Shown here: positions 1-7,080 of the stretch, one piece after another
Position numbering within the stretch: position 1 is the first letter of the stretch
Layout of the letters: each line of letters begins with the position of its first letter
DNA from: Catenibacillus sp964565805
GTDB lineage: Bacteria > Bacillota > Clostridia > Lachnospirales > Lachnospiraceae
Length of the DNA stretch: 50,911 nucleotides
Assembly (NCBI GenBank): GCA_964565805.1
Contig: CAZMGH010000018.1
Location: 1-50,911 of the forward strand
Direction: 5' to 3'
Program-made: the position numbers and the translations under genes
Notes under the pieces: generated by a model
Told to the model about the DNA's origin: nothing
The model's input: the letters and a program-made list of their open reading frames with translations, nothing else
Database searches by the model: none

Positions 1-2
1 AT

Positions 3-143
3 TCAAAAAAAGTCAGGATACCAGGCACAGAGGATATGGAAGAATATAAGGACTATCGTTTTCATATCAGGCAGTCCTGTATTGGTATGCTTCTTGGCCT
101 GCCCGCCTGTCTTGCAGTGGGAGCGATTACAGCAATCCTCTGA
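3..143 (+). CDS. C-terminal end of a hypothetical membrane protein (partial)
   Basis: An open frame enters from the left edge and stops with TGA at 141-143, giving 46 residues. The last ~22 residues (IGMLLGLPACLAVGAITAIL) are hydrophobic and would form a C-terminal membrane segment, preceded by a charged stretch with several Asp, Glu, Lys and Arg residues. This frame is preferred over the overlapping longer frame because it ends just before a hairpin/T-run. The family cannot be named from this fragment. Confidence 0.45.
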   Translation, partial: SKKVRIPGTEDMEEYKDYRFHIRQSCIGMLLGLPACLAVGAITAIL

Positions 144-184
144 TCCGCCATCAAATGATATAGAACAGAATATGATTCTCATTC

Positions 185-222
185 AGCAGGAAATCTTTTT
201 TTTACGAGTTCTCCTGCTTTTT
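185..222 (+). terminator. Probable intrinsic terminator after the left-edge gene
   Basis: AGCAGGA (185-191) pairs with TCCTGCT (212-218) and runs directly into a T-run. The 20-nt loop is long, so the call is moderate. Confidence 0.45.
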
Positions 223-251
223 CTTTACTCTAAAACGGAGGGAGGTTTCCT

Positions 252-317
252 ATGGCCCGTCTGGGAACGCAGACAGCCATAGGAAAGAAAATCCGGAAGA
301 ACATTCATGCGTTGTAA
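252..317 (+). pseudogene. Short ORF truncated by the IS66-like insertion
   Basis: A very good Shine-Dalgarno (GGAGGGAGG, about 237-245) precedes ATG at 252; the frame reads MARLGTQTAIGKKIRKN and stops three bases after entering the insertion element at 314. Removing the element and one copy of its 8-bp duplication rejoins the frame to sequence at 948, but that frame then runs through the tRNA-Leu promoter and the tRNA, so the original 3' part of the gene is not evident. It may be a relic or a very short peptide gene. No family recognised. Confidence 0.35.
306..313. repeat. Target-site duplication, left copy
   Basis: CATGCGTT directly flanks the left inverted repeat of the insertion element and is repeated exactly at 940-947. 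Eight-base duplications are characteristic of the IS66 family. Confidence 0.9.
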
Positions 318-350
318 CAGTTCAGCCTTCTAGCTGAACCCACGGGTTTT

Positions 351-375
351 ACACCGGCTAGAAAATAGCCGGTGT
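351..375. repeat. Hairpin inside the IS66 remnant
   Basis: ACACCGGCTA (351-360) and TAGCCGGTGT (366-375) form a 10-bp perfect stem with a 5-nt loop, just beyond the stop of the transposase fragment. There is no T-run on either side. It may mark the deletion junction or be a 3'-end structure of the original element. Confidence 0.7.
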
Positions 376-392
376 GCCCATAAATAACTGCT

Positions 393-707
393 TCAGATTT
401 TCAATCCGGCTTTGCGCCCGCTCTTTGTTCTTCCGTTATAGGTATTTGCTGGTCTCCCGCCTTTTTGGTCTGTAGATGGCGGTAGGGAACTGTTTGAACT
501 GTCATTATTTATGATACTTTTTAGGCGAGCATTATCAGCTTTAAGGGATTGGTTTTCCTGTGTCAAGTCTTTGATTTTAGCATTCAGACGGTCTACATCT
601 TCTTTGTGTTCAATTTTTTCTGTACGGAGCTCCTTTTCAACGGCATCCAGGCGAGCCATAACATCCATAAGCTGGTTATAAATGCTTTTTTCATAATTTC
701 CACCCAT
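393..707 (-). pseudogene. IS66 transposase (TnpC) N-terminal fragment
   Basis: The 104-residue product has a leucine-zipper-like coiled coil (about residues 15-65, with heptad Leu/Val/Ile) followed by the NNDSSNSSLPPSTDQK stretch and a Gly/Arg/Lys-rich tail. This coiled coil plus SSNSSxPPSxD motif is the hallmark N-terminus of IS66 transposases. Full-length proteins are about 500 residues and carry a zinc-binding segment and DDE core; both are missing because the frame ends about 80 bases before the left end of the element. Start at ATG 707. Not functional as a transposase, though it could still bind DNA or dimerise. Confidence 0.85.
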
Positions 708-795
708 TTATGGTCGCCTCCTTGTCTGATCTCTGATAGCTAAAGTATACCAGAATTTAAGGTGCTATTCTGCAAATTTTAGAGAAAAAAGGGTA

Positions 796-873
796 GAGTT
801 ATCCACAAGAACAAATTTAAATACATTTTCCTTCACGTTTCTCCGAAAAAGACTACTTTCTTGTGGATAACTC
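796..873. repeat. 16-bp inverted repeat carrying two DnaA-box sequences
   Basis: GAGTTATCCACAAGAA (796-811) and its exact reverse complement (858-873) are separated by 46 bp inside the IS66 remnant. Each arm contains TTATCCACA, the consensus DnaA box, at 799-807 (+) and 862-870 (-). The spacer is AT-rich. It could be a subterminal transposase-binding structure that resembles DnaA boxes by chance, or a real DnaA-binding site. Confidence 0.75.
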
Positions 874-939
874 CATCGTTATGACTTAAAAAATTTCGTC
901 ACTTTTTTATTTGATCTCGCTAGAAGGCTGAACTGTTAC

Positions 940-947
940 CATGCGTT
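940..947. repeat. Target-site duplication, right copy
   Basis: CATGCGTT, an exact copy of 306-313, abuts the right inverted repeat of the IS66 remnant. Confidence 0.9.
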
Positions 948-967
948 TGGCGTGTCTGAAAAAAATA

Positions 968-996
968 TTGACATTTCCCGAAGAAGATGGTATTAT
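968..996 (+). promoter_or_regulatory. Promoter of tRNA-Leu
   Basis: TTGACA (968-973), 17-bp spacer, TATTAT (991-996): a near-consensus sigma-A promoter whose start would fall about 25 bases before the mature tRNA. It lies only 20 bp from the IS duplication, so the insertion spared it but removed native upstream sequence. Confidence 0.8.
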
Positions 997-1026
997 ATTC
1001 TACGCGGTGGTTATCACAAGAGATTT

Positions 1027-1110
1027 GCCGGTGTGTCGGAATTGGTAGACGAGACAGACTCAAAATCTGTTATCTGCAAGGGTGTGTGGGTTCGAGTCCC
1101 ACCACCGGCA
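1027..1110 (+). tRNA. tRNA-Leu (anticodon CAA)
   Basis: 84 nt. Acceptor arms GCCGGTG (1027-1033) and CACCGGC (1103-1109) pair perfectly, with discriminator A at 1110. The anticodon stem ACAGA/TCTGT encloses the loop CTCAAAA, giving anticodon CAA, which reads UUG. A long variable arm and the T arm GTGGG-TTCGAGT-CCCAC are visible. A long variable arm and discriminator A are leucine traits. No CCA is encoded. Confidence 0.95.
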
Positions 1111-1124
1111 TCAGAATTTTCAGC

Positions 1125-1152
1125 CCTGAACTTCCAGAGTTCAGGTTTTTTT
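1125..1152 (+). terminator. Intrinsic terminator of tRNA-Leu
   Basis: CCTGAACT (1125-1132) pairs with AGTTCAGG (1138-1145) around a 5-nt loop and is followed by seven T residues. Confidence 0.9.
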
Positions 1153-1217
1153 CTGTCCGATGGTCTGTGCCTCGGTGCTCTTCTGGGAATATCTGCTTTA
1201 AATGTCTTCCGTTTCAG

Positions 1218-1268
1218 TTCCGCAGGCAGAGTTTACATAATAAAATTATGTAAACTCTGCCTGCGGAA
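1218..1268. repeat. 23-bp perfect hairpin between tRNA-Leu and the dehydrogenase
   Basis: Positions 1218-1240 and 1246-1268 are perfect reverse complements around the loop TAAAA; the arm starts TTCCGCAGGCAGAG and its inner end is TTTACATAA. It lies between the tRNA terminator and the 3' end of the convergent dehydrogenase gene. Neither side has a T-run, so it is not a standard terminator. It may be a 3'-end transcript stabiliser or a regulator-binding palindrome. Confidence 0.85.
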
Positions 1269-1311
1269 AACCATCCGTTTCCGGATAGTGACTCTGATGC
1301 TTTCTGTTCTG

Positions 1312-2739
1312 TTAGGGTTTTAAGACGACCTTCATCACATGATCTTCTTTATTTTCAAAAAGCTCATAAGCCTTCATGGCATCTTTTAACGGGAAGCGGT
1401 GGGTAATGAGACAAGTGGTATCCAGTTTTCCCTGGCGGATCAGCTCAAGGATCCGGGCACAGTCGCAGGCATCTACGCCGCCGGTTTTAAAGGTAAGGTT
1501 CTTTCCGTACATTTGAGGAAGGGGCAGTACCTGATCTTTCTCATAAAGAGCCACAACAGTGACAACAGCATTGGGGCGGGCGATCTTCCATGCCATCTGG
1601 AAGGTGTCTGATCCTCCGGCAGCTTCAATGACCACATCCGCACCCCGGCCATCGGTGATCTCCCGCAGGATCTGCTCCGGATCTGACACGTCAGGGTTAA
1701 TGGTCACATGGGCGATCTTATTATCCCGCGCCAGGGCCAGACGGCTTTCATCTCTATCAATGGCAATGATCTGGGATGGTTCATAAAGACCGGAACACAG
1801 CATAGAGCAGATTCCTGTAGGACCGGCGCCAATGACAGCCACCACGTCATCTTTTCGGATCTCACTGATCTTAGCGCTCCAGTAGCCGGTGGAGAGAATA
1901 TCCCCGGTAAAAATCGCCTGTTCATCAGTCACCTGGTCCGGAATCTTTGTCAGTCCGTTTTGGGCAAAAGGCACACGGACATATTCTGCCTGGCCGCCGT
2001 CAATACGGCAGCCTAACGCCCAGCCGCCGTTGGCGTCAGTACAGTTATTTACAAATCCCTTCTGGCAGAAATAACATTCCCCGCAGAAGGTTTCTACATT
2101 TACAGCCACCCGGTCCCCTACAGAAAGTCCCTGAACGCCGCTGCCAAGCTGGACGATTCTCCCAACCATTTCATGGCCGACTACAATGCCGGGAACCGCT
2201 TTTGGTACAGCGCCGTGCTTAATATGCAGATCACTGGTGCATATGGATGCCAGGGTTACTTTAACAATAGCATCCTGGGGATGGATAATCGTTGGAATCT
2301 TCCTCTGCTCCAGGGCAAATTCGCCTTCTTTTTTATAAACCACTGCATCCATTACCGTACCCCGGGTCATCATTTCGTGTTCTTTATTCAGTTCTCTGTG
2401 GAGCATTAAAGAATTCCATGAAGCATTGTGGGCTGTAACAATGGCTTTTAAGTGGATCCTTGGAATCTTATTTTTCCTCATCTGACGGAGAAGTTCATCT
2501 AACCGGGCATTGGAAAACCCGCTCATGACCATCATTTTATCGTTAAAAGCTTCTCCCTCATAGACCTGGTCTGTCATTTCATAGCCTTTTATGTGGGCCA
2601 GGGCCCCAATGGTCTGAAGGTACATATCTGGCGTAACCATGCGCGCACGGATTCCCATTTTTAAAAAGATCATTTTCAGTCCACGAAGCTTTGGGGAATT
2701 TTCAAAATTATATAATAAAACAGTTTCTGTTCCGGCCAT
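1312..2739 (-). CDS. Zinc-dependent alcohol dehydrogenase with N-terminal DUF3783-like domain
   Basis: 475 residues. Residues 130-475 are a medium-chain zinc alcohol/polyol dehydrogenase: catalytic-zinc region CTSD (C167) and GHE (H189, E190), structural-zinc cysteines C219, C222, C225 and C233, and the NAD(P)-binding GAGPTG loop (304-309) followed by an acidic residue region typical of NAD preference. The substrate is probably a secondary alcohol or polyol. Residues 1-~120 do not belong to this family and resemble the small Firmicutes DUF3783 domain. The start ATG 2739 has a strong AGGAGG site; no ribosome site precedes Met130 (2352), so the fusion is translated as one protein. Monocistronic, convergent with tRNA-Leu. 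Dehydrogenase part certain; N-terminal assignment is from memory of the family. Confidence 0.88.
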   Translation of the reverse strand: MAGTETVLLYNFENSPKLRGLKMIFLKMGIRARMVTPDMYLQTIGALAHIKGYEMTDQVYEGEAFNDKMMVMSGFSNARLDELLRQMRKNKIPRIHLKAIVTAHNASWNSLMLHRELNKEHEMMTRGTVMDAVVYKKEGEFALEQRKIPTIIHPQDAIVKVTLASICTSDLHIKHGAVPKAVPGIVVGHEMVGRIVQLGSGVQGLSVGDRVAVNVETFCGECYFCQKGFVNNCTDANGGWALGCRIDGGQAEYVRVPFAQNGLTKIPDQVTDEQAIFTGDILSTGYWSAKISEIRKDDVVAVIGAGPTGICSMLCSGLYEPSQIIAIDRDESRLALARDNKIAHVTINPDVSDPEQILREITDGRGADVVIEAAGGSDTFQMAWKIARPNAVVTVVALYEKDQVLPLPQMYGKNLTFKTGGVDACDCARILELIRQGKLDTTCLITHRFPLKDAMKAYELFENKEDHVMKVVLKP

Positions 2740-2771
2740 AAAGCCACCTCCTGATCGCGTTTTCCTCTATT

Positions 2772-2800
2772 AATATAACCCATTTTTGGAAACAGTTCAA
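2772..2800 (-). promoter_or_regulatory. Promoter of the dehydrogenase gene
   Basis: On the minus strand TTGAAC (2795-2800), 17 bp, TATATT (2772-2777), ending about 33 bases before the start codon. Confidence 0.6.
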
Positions 2801-2820
2801 TCAGTCCCGGGCATTTAGGA

Positions 2821-2844
2821 CGTGAGAAAATGCGTGAGAAAATG
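2821..2844. repeat. 12-bp tandem duplication
   Basis: CGTGAGAAAATG occurs twice without spacing, upstream of the anti-sigma-like/polA promoter. Probably a slippage product. Confidence 0.8.
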
Positions 2845-2867
2845 ATTCTGGTAAATAAAAGATAACC

Positions 2868-2896
2868 TTTATAAAGTTCAAAAAAAGTGTTATAAT
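2868..2896 (+). promoter_or_regulatory. Probable promoter of the zf-HC2 protein-polA-coaE operon
   Basis: Perfect -10 TATAAT (2891-2896) with a poor -35 TTTATA at 17 bp. It leaves a leader of about 75 bases before the first gene. Confidence 0.5.
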
Positions 2897-2977
2897 AGAG
2901 CAGTTCAGACAGCTAAGCTGTTACGATATAATGGACCAGGTAAACAAACATTTTTTAATGTTTAGGAGATAAAAGAC

Positions 2978-3502
2978 ATGGATTGCAGAGAGGCCCAGGC
3001 GCTGATCGTGCCATTTATTGAGGGAAAGCTAAATGATGAACAAAATGAAAAATTTATAAAGCATATTGAAGGCTGCGGCGACTGCTATGATGAGCTGGAG
3101 GTATACTATATTGTTATGGTGGGCGTAAAGCAGCTGGATGAGGATGAGCATATCCTGGTGGACTTTAAAGGAGATCTGAAAAAGTACATTGCTTCAAAAA
3201 AAGAAGCCATTGCAAGAAAACATTCCCGCAGGACCCGGCGCAAGCTGGGAGGGATCACCGCTTTGATCTTGCTTTTGTGCATAACGGGATTTATTTCTTA
3301 CAATGTGTATAACCATCCAGATCTGACGGCAAGATATATTCAAAGGATTGCCAGTGCTGTAAATGTGGATGTTTCCGTGTCCCACGGGACGACCAGGTCT
3401 TTTATTACCCGTCAGCCGGAAGATTATTTTGTAAACAGCAGCTTTGACATGCCTCTTCGGCGTGTTCAGACTGCAAGTGAGGAAGGAACAGATAATGAGT
3501 AA
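2978..3502 (+). CDS. Membrane zinc-finger (anti-sigma factor-like) protein
   Basis: 174 residues. The N-terminus carries a zf-HC2 type zinc site: Cys3, then HIEGCGDC (His, Cys, Cys) near residues 29-36, the HxxxCxxC pattern of anti-sigma domains. After a basic stretch (KHSRRTRRK) there is one membrane helix at about 91-108, then a ~65-residue extracytoplasmic tail. This is the topology of anti-sigma factors that hold an ECF sigma at the membrane, but no sigma gene is adjacent. Start ATG 2978 follows GGAGAT. Its last 8 bases overlap polA, so the two are translationally linked. Partner unknown; it could also act as a redox or zinc sensor on another regulator. Confidence 0.7.
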   Translation: MDCREAQALIVPFIEGKLNDEQNEKFIKHIEGCGDCYDELEVYYIVMVGVKQLDEDEHILVDFKGDLKKYIASKKEAIARKHSRRTRRKLGGITALILLLCITGFISYNVYNHPDLTARYIQRIASAVNVDVSVSHGTTRSFITRQPEDYFVNSSFDMPLRRVQTASEEGTDNE

Positions 3503-6110
3503 AGCAGTATTAATTGATGGACTTAGTATTTTAAACCGTGCCTTTTACGGCATACCGGATCTGACCAATTCCGAAGGACTTCATACCAACGCGGTCTACG
3601 GTTTTTTAAATATTATGTTTAAGATCTTGGATGAGGAGACCCCCCAGTACCTTGGGGTGGCCTTTGATGTAAGCGCTCCCACATTCCGCCACAAGTTATT
3701 TGATGATTATAAAGGCACCCGGAAGGCCATGCCGGATGAGCTGCGCCAGCAGGTGCCGGTGATAAAGGACGTCCTTGCCGCTATGCACATAAAGACTCTG
3801 GAAATGGAAGGGTATGAGGCGGATGATATTATCGGCGCCCTTAGCGCCAGATGTGAGGCTGCCGGCATGGATGTGTCAGTTATTTCAGGAGATCGGGATC
3901 TTTTGCAGCTGGCCACCGATAAGGTAAAGATCCGTATTCCAAAGACGAAAATGACCGGGACAGAGATCGAGGATTATTACGCCGCTGATGTTGAGGAAAA
4001 GTATCATGTAACGCCTGCAGAGTTTATTGATATGAAAGCCCTTATGGGGGATTCCTCTGATAATATCCCCGGGGTTCCGGGGATTGGGGAAAAGACGGCG
4101 GCAAAGATTATTTCCGCATACAAAAATATTGAAACCGCCTATGATCATGCTTCTGAGATCAAGCCAAAGAAGGCATCGGAAAATCTTGTCACCTATTGGG
4201 AGCAGGCAAAGCTGAGCAAGGTCCTTGCTGCCATTGACACCCATTGCCCTATAGAGACATCTCCCCAGGAGCTGGCTGTGGAAGATATGTATACACCGGA
4301 GGCCTATCTATTATTTAAACGGCTGGAATTTAAAAATATTATTTCCCGCTTTGATCAGAACGCCGCGCCTGATGCCCGGGAGATTCCTGAGGCGTGCTGG
4401 GAAACTTCGACGGACGGCCTTTGGGAGGCATGCGGCGCATATAAGGGGACCTGCGCGGGGATTTATTACCACGATCAGGCGCCGGAAGGTATTTGTGTCA
4501 GCCTGGATGGGCCGGACCATGCGTTTTTTATTCCTGAGGAAGTATGTCCCAGCCAGGATGTGGCGGACGGGCTGATCCTCCGGGGATATACCCTGTGTCT
4601 GTGCCATGTAAAGGATACTTTGACTCATATTAAGCTGCCTCAGGATAAAGTGTTTGACAGCTCCATCGCTGCCTACCTGATGAATCCGCTGAAAGATACC
4701 TATAATTATGATGATATTGCCAGGGACTTTTTAAATATTACGCTGCCTTCCCATCAGGATATATTCGGCAAAAACAGCCATGAAGCCATCTGCAGACAGA
4801 ATCCTCAGGCGCTTTATAATTTTCTGGGATGGAACTGCGCTGTGCCCCGGATGAGCTATGGTCCCCTAAAGGATGCCCTTACCCAGGCTCAGATGGATCA
4901 GCTTTACGACCAGATCGAGCTCCCTCTGGCCTTTGTTTTGCGGTCCATGGAAGATTATGGTATTAAGACTCAAAGAGATGCCCTGAAGGCTTACGGAGAT
5001 GCCCTGATTTCCAGGATCCGGGAACTGGAAAAGAATATTTATGACCTGGCAGGAGAGGAGTTTAATATTAACTCTCCAAAACAGCTTGGGGTGATCCTGT
5101 TTGAAAAGCTTCGGCTGCCTTACGGCAAGAAGACAAAGACTGGATACTCTACCTCTGCGGAAGTGCTGGAAAAGCTCCGCACAGAGGATCCTATTGTAAA
5201 CTTTATTCTGGAATACCGCCAGCTGACCAAATTAAAGTCTACCTACGCAGATGGCCTGGAAGGCTATATCCAGGAGGATGGCCGGATCCACGGTAAGTTC
5301 CACCAGACCATTACAGCTACCGGACGGATCAGCAGCACAGAGCCGAATCTTCAGAATATTCCCATCCGTATGGAACTTGGACGTCTGATCCGTAAAGTTT
5401 TTGTCCCTGAGGACGGCTATGTTTTTGTAGACGCGGATTATTCCCAGATTGAGCTGCGGGTGCTGGCCCACATGTCCGGGGATCAGAACCTGATCCAGGC
5501 TTACAGGGAAGAGCAGGATATTCATAAGATCACCGCTTCCCAGGTGTTTCACACCCCGTTAGATCATGTAACGCCTCTGCAGCGGCGCAATGCCAAGGCG
5601 GTAAATTTTGGCATTGTCTACGGAATCAGCTCTTTTGGACTGAGCCAGGATCTGAGTATTACCCGGAAAGAAGCGGGAGAGTATATTGAAAAGTATTTCC
5701 AGACCTATCCTCAGGTCAAGACCTTTTTGGATCGGATGGTGAGGGATGCCCGGGAAAAGGGGTATTCCATTACCATGTTTGGGCGGCGCCGTCCTATGCC
5801 TGAACTTAAGTCCAGTAATTTTATGCAGCGGTCCTTTGGCGAGCGCATTGCCATGAACTCGCCGATCCAGGGCACTGCGGCGGATATTATTAAGATTGCC
5901 ATGATCCGTGTTAAGGACCGGCTGGAATCCATGAATTTAAAATCCCGGCTGATCTTACAGGTTCATGATGAACTGCTGATCGAGGCGGCAAAGGATGAGG
6001 AACTTCTTGTGCGGGATATTTTAAAAGAAGAAATGGAAAATGCCGCCCACCTGGAGGTCCCTCTGGAGATTGATATTCACACAGGAAATAACTGGTATGA
6101 GGCAAAGTAG
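3495..6110 (+). CDS. polA: DNA polymerase I
   Basis: 871 residues. Fills gaps and removes RNA primers in replication and repair. Residues 1-~290 are the 5'-3' exonuclease (YEADDIIGAL, SGDRDLLQL, DSSDNIPGVPGIGEKTA helix-hairpin-helix). The middle domain has the 3'-5' exonuclease fold but its metal-binding Asp/Glu motif is not recognisable, so proofreading is predicted absent, as in many Firmicutes. The polymerase domain has motif A DYSQIELR (D648), the O-helix RRNAKAVNFGIVYG and motif C VHDE (D825). Start chosen at ATG 3495, after GGAAGGA, rather than upstream: it gives the canonical SKAVLIDG start and overlaps the preceding gene by 8 bp. coaE follows after 15 bp. Confidence 0.97.
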   Translation: MSKAVLIDGLSILNRAFYGIPDLTNSEGLHTNAVYGFLNIMFKILDEETPQYLGVAFDVSAPTFRHKLFDDYKGTRKAMPDELRQQVPVIKDVLAAMHIKTLEMEGYEADDIIGALSARCEAAGMDVSVISGDRDLLQLATDKVKIRIPKTKMTGTEIEDYYAADVEEKYHVTPAEFIDMKALMGDSSDNIPGVPGIGEKTAAKIISAYKNIETAYDHASEIKPKKASENLVTYWEQAKLSKVLAAIDTHCPIETSPQELAVEDMYTPEAYLLFKRLEFKNIISRFDQNAAPDAREIPEACWETSTDGLWEACGAYKGTCAGIYYHDQAPEGICVSLDGPDHAFFIPEEVCPSQDVADGLILRGYTLCLCHVKDTLTHIKLPQDKVFDSSIAAYLMNPLKDTYNYDDIARDFLNITLPSHQDIFGKNSHEAICRQNPQALYNFLGWNCAVPRMSYGPLKDALTQAQMDQLYDQIELPLAFVLRSMEDYGIKTQRDALKAYGDALISRIRELEKNIYDLAGEEFNINSPKQLGVILFEKLRLPYGKKTKTGYSTSAEVLEKLRTEDPIVNFILEYRQLTKLKSTYADGLEGYIQEDGRIHGKFHQTITATGRISSTEPNLQNIPIRMELGRLIRKVFVPEDGYVFVDADYSQIELRVLAHMSGDQNLIQAYREEQDIHKITASQVFHTPLDHVTPLQRRNAKAVNFGIVYGISSFGLSQDLSITRKEAGEYIEKYFQTYPQVKTFLDRMVRDAREKGYSITMFGRRRPMPELKSSNFMQRSFGERIAMNSPIQGTAADIIKIAMIRVKDRLESMNLKSRLILQVHDELLIEAAKDEELLVRDILKEEMENAAHLEVPLEIDIHTGNNWYEAK

Positions 6111-6125
6111 GGCAGGAGGTAACCT

Positions 6126-6716
6126 ATGACAAAAAAAGTGATCGGTATTACCGGCGGCGCTGGCAGCGGAAAAACAGAGGTGCTGCGGATCATGCAAGAA
6201 GATTATCATGCTCAGATCATCATCGCTGACGATGTAGCCCGGGAGCTTTCCTTACCGAGAGGAAAAAGTTACAAAAAAATCGTTGAGACTTTTGGAAAAG
6301 ACATTTTGCTGGCAGACGGGAATATTGACCGGCCAAAGCTTTCCGCCATTGTATTCCGTCAGCCGGAGCTTCTTGAAAAGCTGAATAATATCGTACATCC
6401 GGATGTGCGCGAGGCTATTGAAATGGAGATTAGCCAAAGCGTCAGTTCTTTAATTGTTTTGGAGGCAGCCCTGCTTATTGAGTGCGGCTACAGAGATCTG
6501 TGTGATGAATTTTGGTATGTCCATTGTGATGAAAGCGTCCGCCGCAGGAGGATGAAAGAGACAAGAAATTATTCCGATGAAAAAATCGACGGCATCATCC
6601 GCAGCCAGCTTTCGGAAGAGCAGTTTACTAAAAACAGCGACCGGATCCTGGAAAACAACAGAGATTTATCTCATCTCCGCCAGGAGATTGAAAAATTAAT
6701 CCATCAGCTTCAGTAA
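6126..6716 (+). CDS. coaE: Dephospho-CoA kinase
   Basis: 196 residues, normal for the family. Catalyses the last step of coenzyme A synthesis, phosphorylating the ribose 3'-OH of dephospho-CoA. P-loop GGAGSGKTE at residues 9-17, DDVAREL and the HPDVREAIE segment characteristic of CoaE, and a lid region RRRRMKETRN. AGGAGG lies seven bases before ATG 6126. It follows polA by 15 bp, the polA-coaE order common in Clostridia, and is closed by a strong terminator. Confidence 0.95.
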   Translation: MTKKVIGITGGAGSGKTEVLRIMQEDYHAQIIIADDVARELSLPRGKSYKKIVETFGKDILLADGNIDRPKLSAIVFRQPELLEKLNNIVHPDVREAIEMEISQSVSSLIVLEAALLIECGYRDLCDEFWYVHCDESVRRRRMKETRNYSDEKIDGIIRSQLSEEQFTKNSDRILENNRDLSHLRQEIEKLIHQLQ

Positions 6717-6736
6717 AATATTAAAAAATCTTTGGG

Positions 6737-6767
6737 GCGCCGCACTAAGTGCGGCGCTCCTTCTTTT
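6737..6767 (+). terminator. Terminator of the polA-coaE operon
   Basis: GCGCCGCAC (6737-6745) and GTGCGGCGC (6749-6757) form a 9-bp GC-rich stem with a 3-nt loop, followed by a T-rich tract. Confidence 0.92.
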
Positions 6768-7044
6768 CCGTCAGGACCACTTAACGAAGCCCAAGGCGCC
6801 AAGCCACCATCTGAATCCCAGTCTTTATCATTTGCTGCAGAACGGTTAACAAATATGTAATATTTTATCAAAATAAGCAGGTCAATAATATCCAATTGGT
6901 ATAAAAACCAGTTTCGGGCGCCTTGAAAATTATTACATAAATATTACATGGTGGGGATTTTCCCCAAAATTATCGTAAAAAACACCATAAAAATATTATG
7001 TAAATCTTGTTTTATTGATGAAATAGTGGTTTCTCAACAAAAGA
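6768..7044. other. Long AT-rich intergenic region upstream of the cell-wall hydrolase
   Basis: No supported gene. The first ~80 bases are GC-richer and non-repetitive (6770-6850, containing CACTTAACGAAGCC and CTGAATCCC); I could not assign them to a riboswitch. The rest is AT-rich and contains many ATTACATAA/TTATGTAAA half-sites, one forming the TGTAAT-N5-TGTAAT box annotated separately. Confidence 0.6.
6932..6948 (-). promoter_or_regulatory. WalR-like box (distal)
   Basis: On the minus strand the sequence is TGTAAT-ATTTA-TGTAAT, an exact match to the WalR (YycF) pattern TGTWAH-N5-TGTWAH of Firmicutes. It is about 100 bp upstream of the -35 of the hydrolase promoter. Confidence 0.55.
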
Positions 7045-7073
7045 TTGACAATTGCACAAGTTTTTGGTACAAT
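7045..7073 (+). promoter_or_regulatory. Promoter of the SleB-type cell-wall hydrolase gene
   Basis: TTGACA (7045-7050), exactly 17 bp, TACAAT (7068-7073). Predicted start about 7080, giving a leader of about 125 bases. Confidence 0.8.
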
Positions 7074-7080
7074 ATGAAAC

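Larger units (their letters stand above)
314..939 (-). mobile_element. Deleted, non-autonomous IS66-family element (626 bp)
   Basis: The ends are perfect 21-bp inverted repeats (314-334 begins GTAACAGTTCAG; 919-939 is its reverse complement) flanked by the 8-bp duplication CATGCGTT. GTAA ends and 8-bp duplications are known traits of IS66. The only coding content is the N-terminal part of a TnpC-type transposase on the minus strand (393-707); tnpA, tnpB and the DDE catalytic domain are gone. The element should therefore be mobile only in trans. Internally it holds a hairpin near the left end and a large inverted repeat with two DnaA-box sequences near the right end. The exact ends and duplication suggest a relatively recent insertion. 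Confidence 0.9.

Noticed and set aside
1218..1268. 23-bp hairpin as an intrinsic terminator
   Set aside because: No T-run follows on either strand, so it is listed as a repeat instead.
952..1323. Open frame running through the tRNA-Leu
   Set aside because: It contains the whole tRNA gene, its promoter and its terminator; translation is not plausible.
6770..6850. Possible c-di-AMP (ydaO) riboswitch before the cell-wall hydrolase
   Set aside because: The GGGGA/GGGGCGAAUC core and closing elements are absent, and the recognised promoter lies about 200 bp downstream.
6710..6895. Minus-strand ORF whose N-terminus (DIIDLLILIKYYI) recalls a dockerin helix
   Set aside because: No calcium-loop motif, a TTG start without ribosome site, and it overlaps the coaE terminator.
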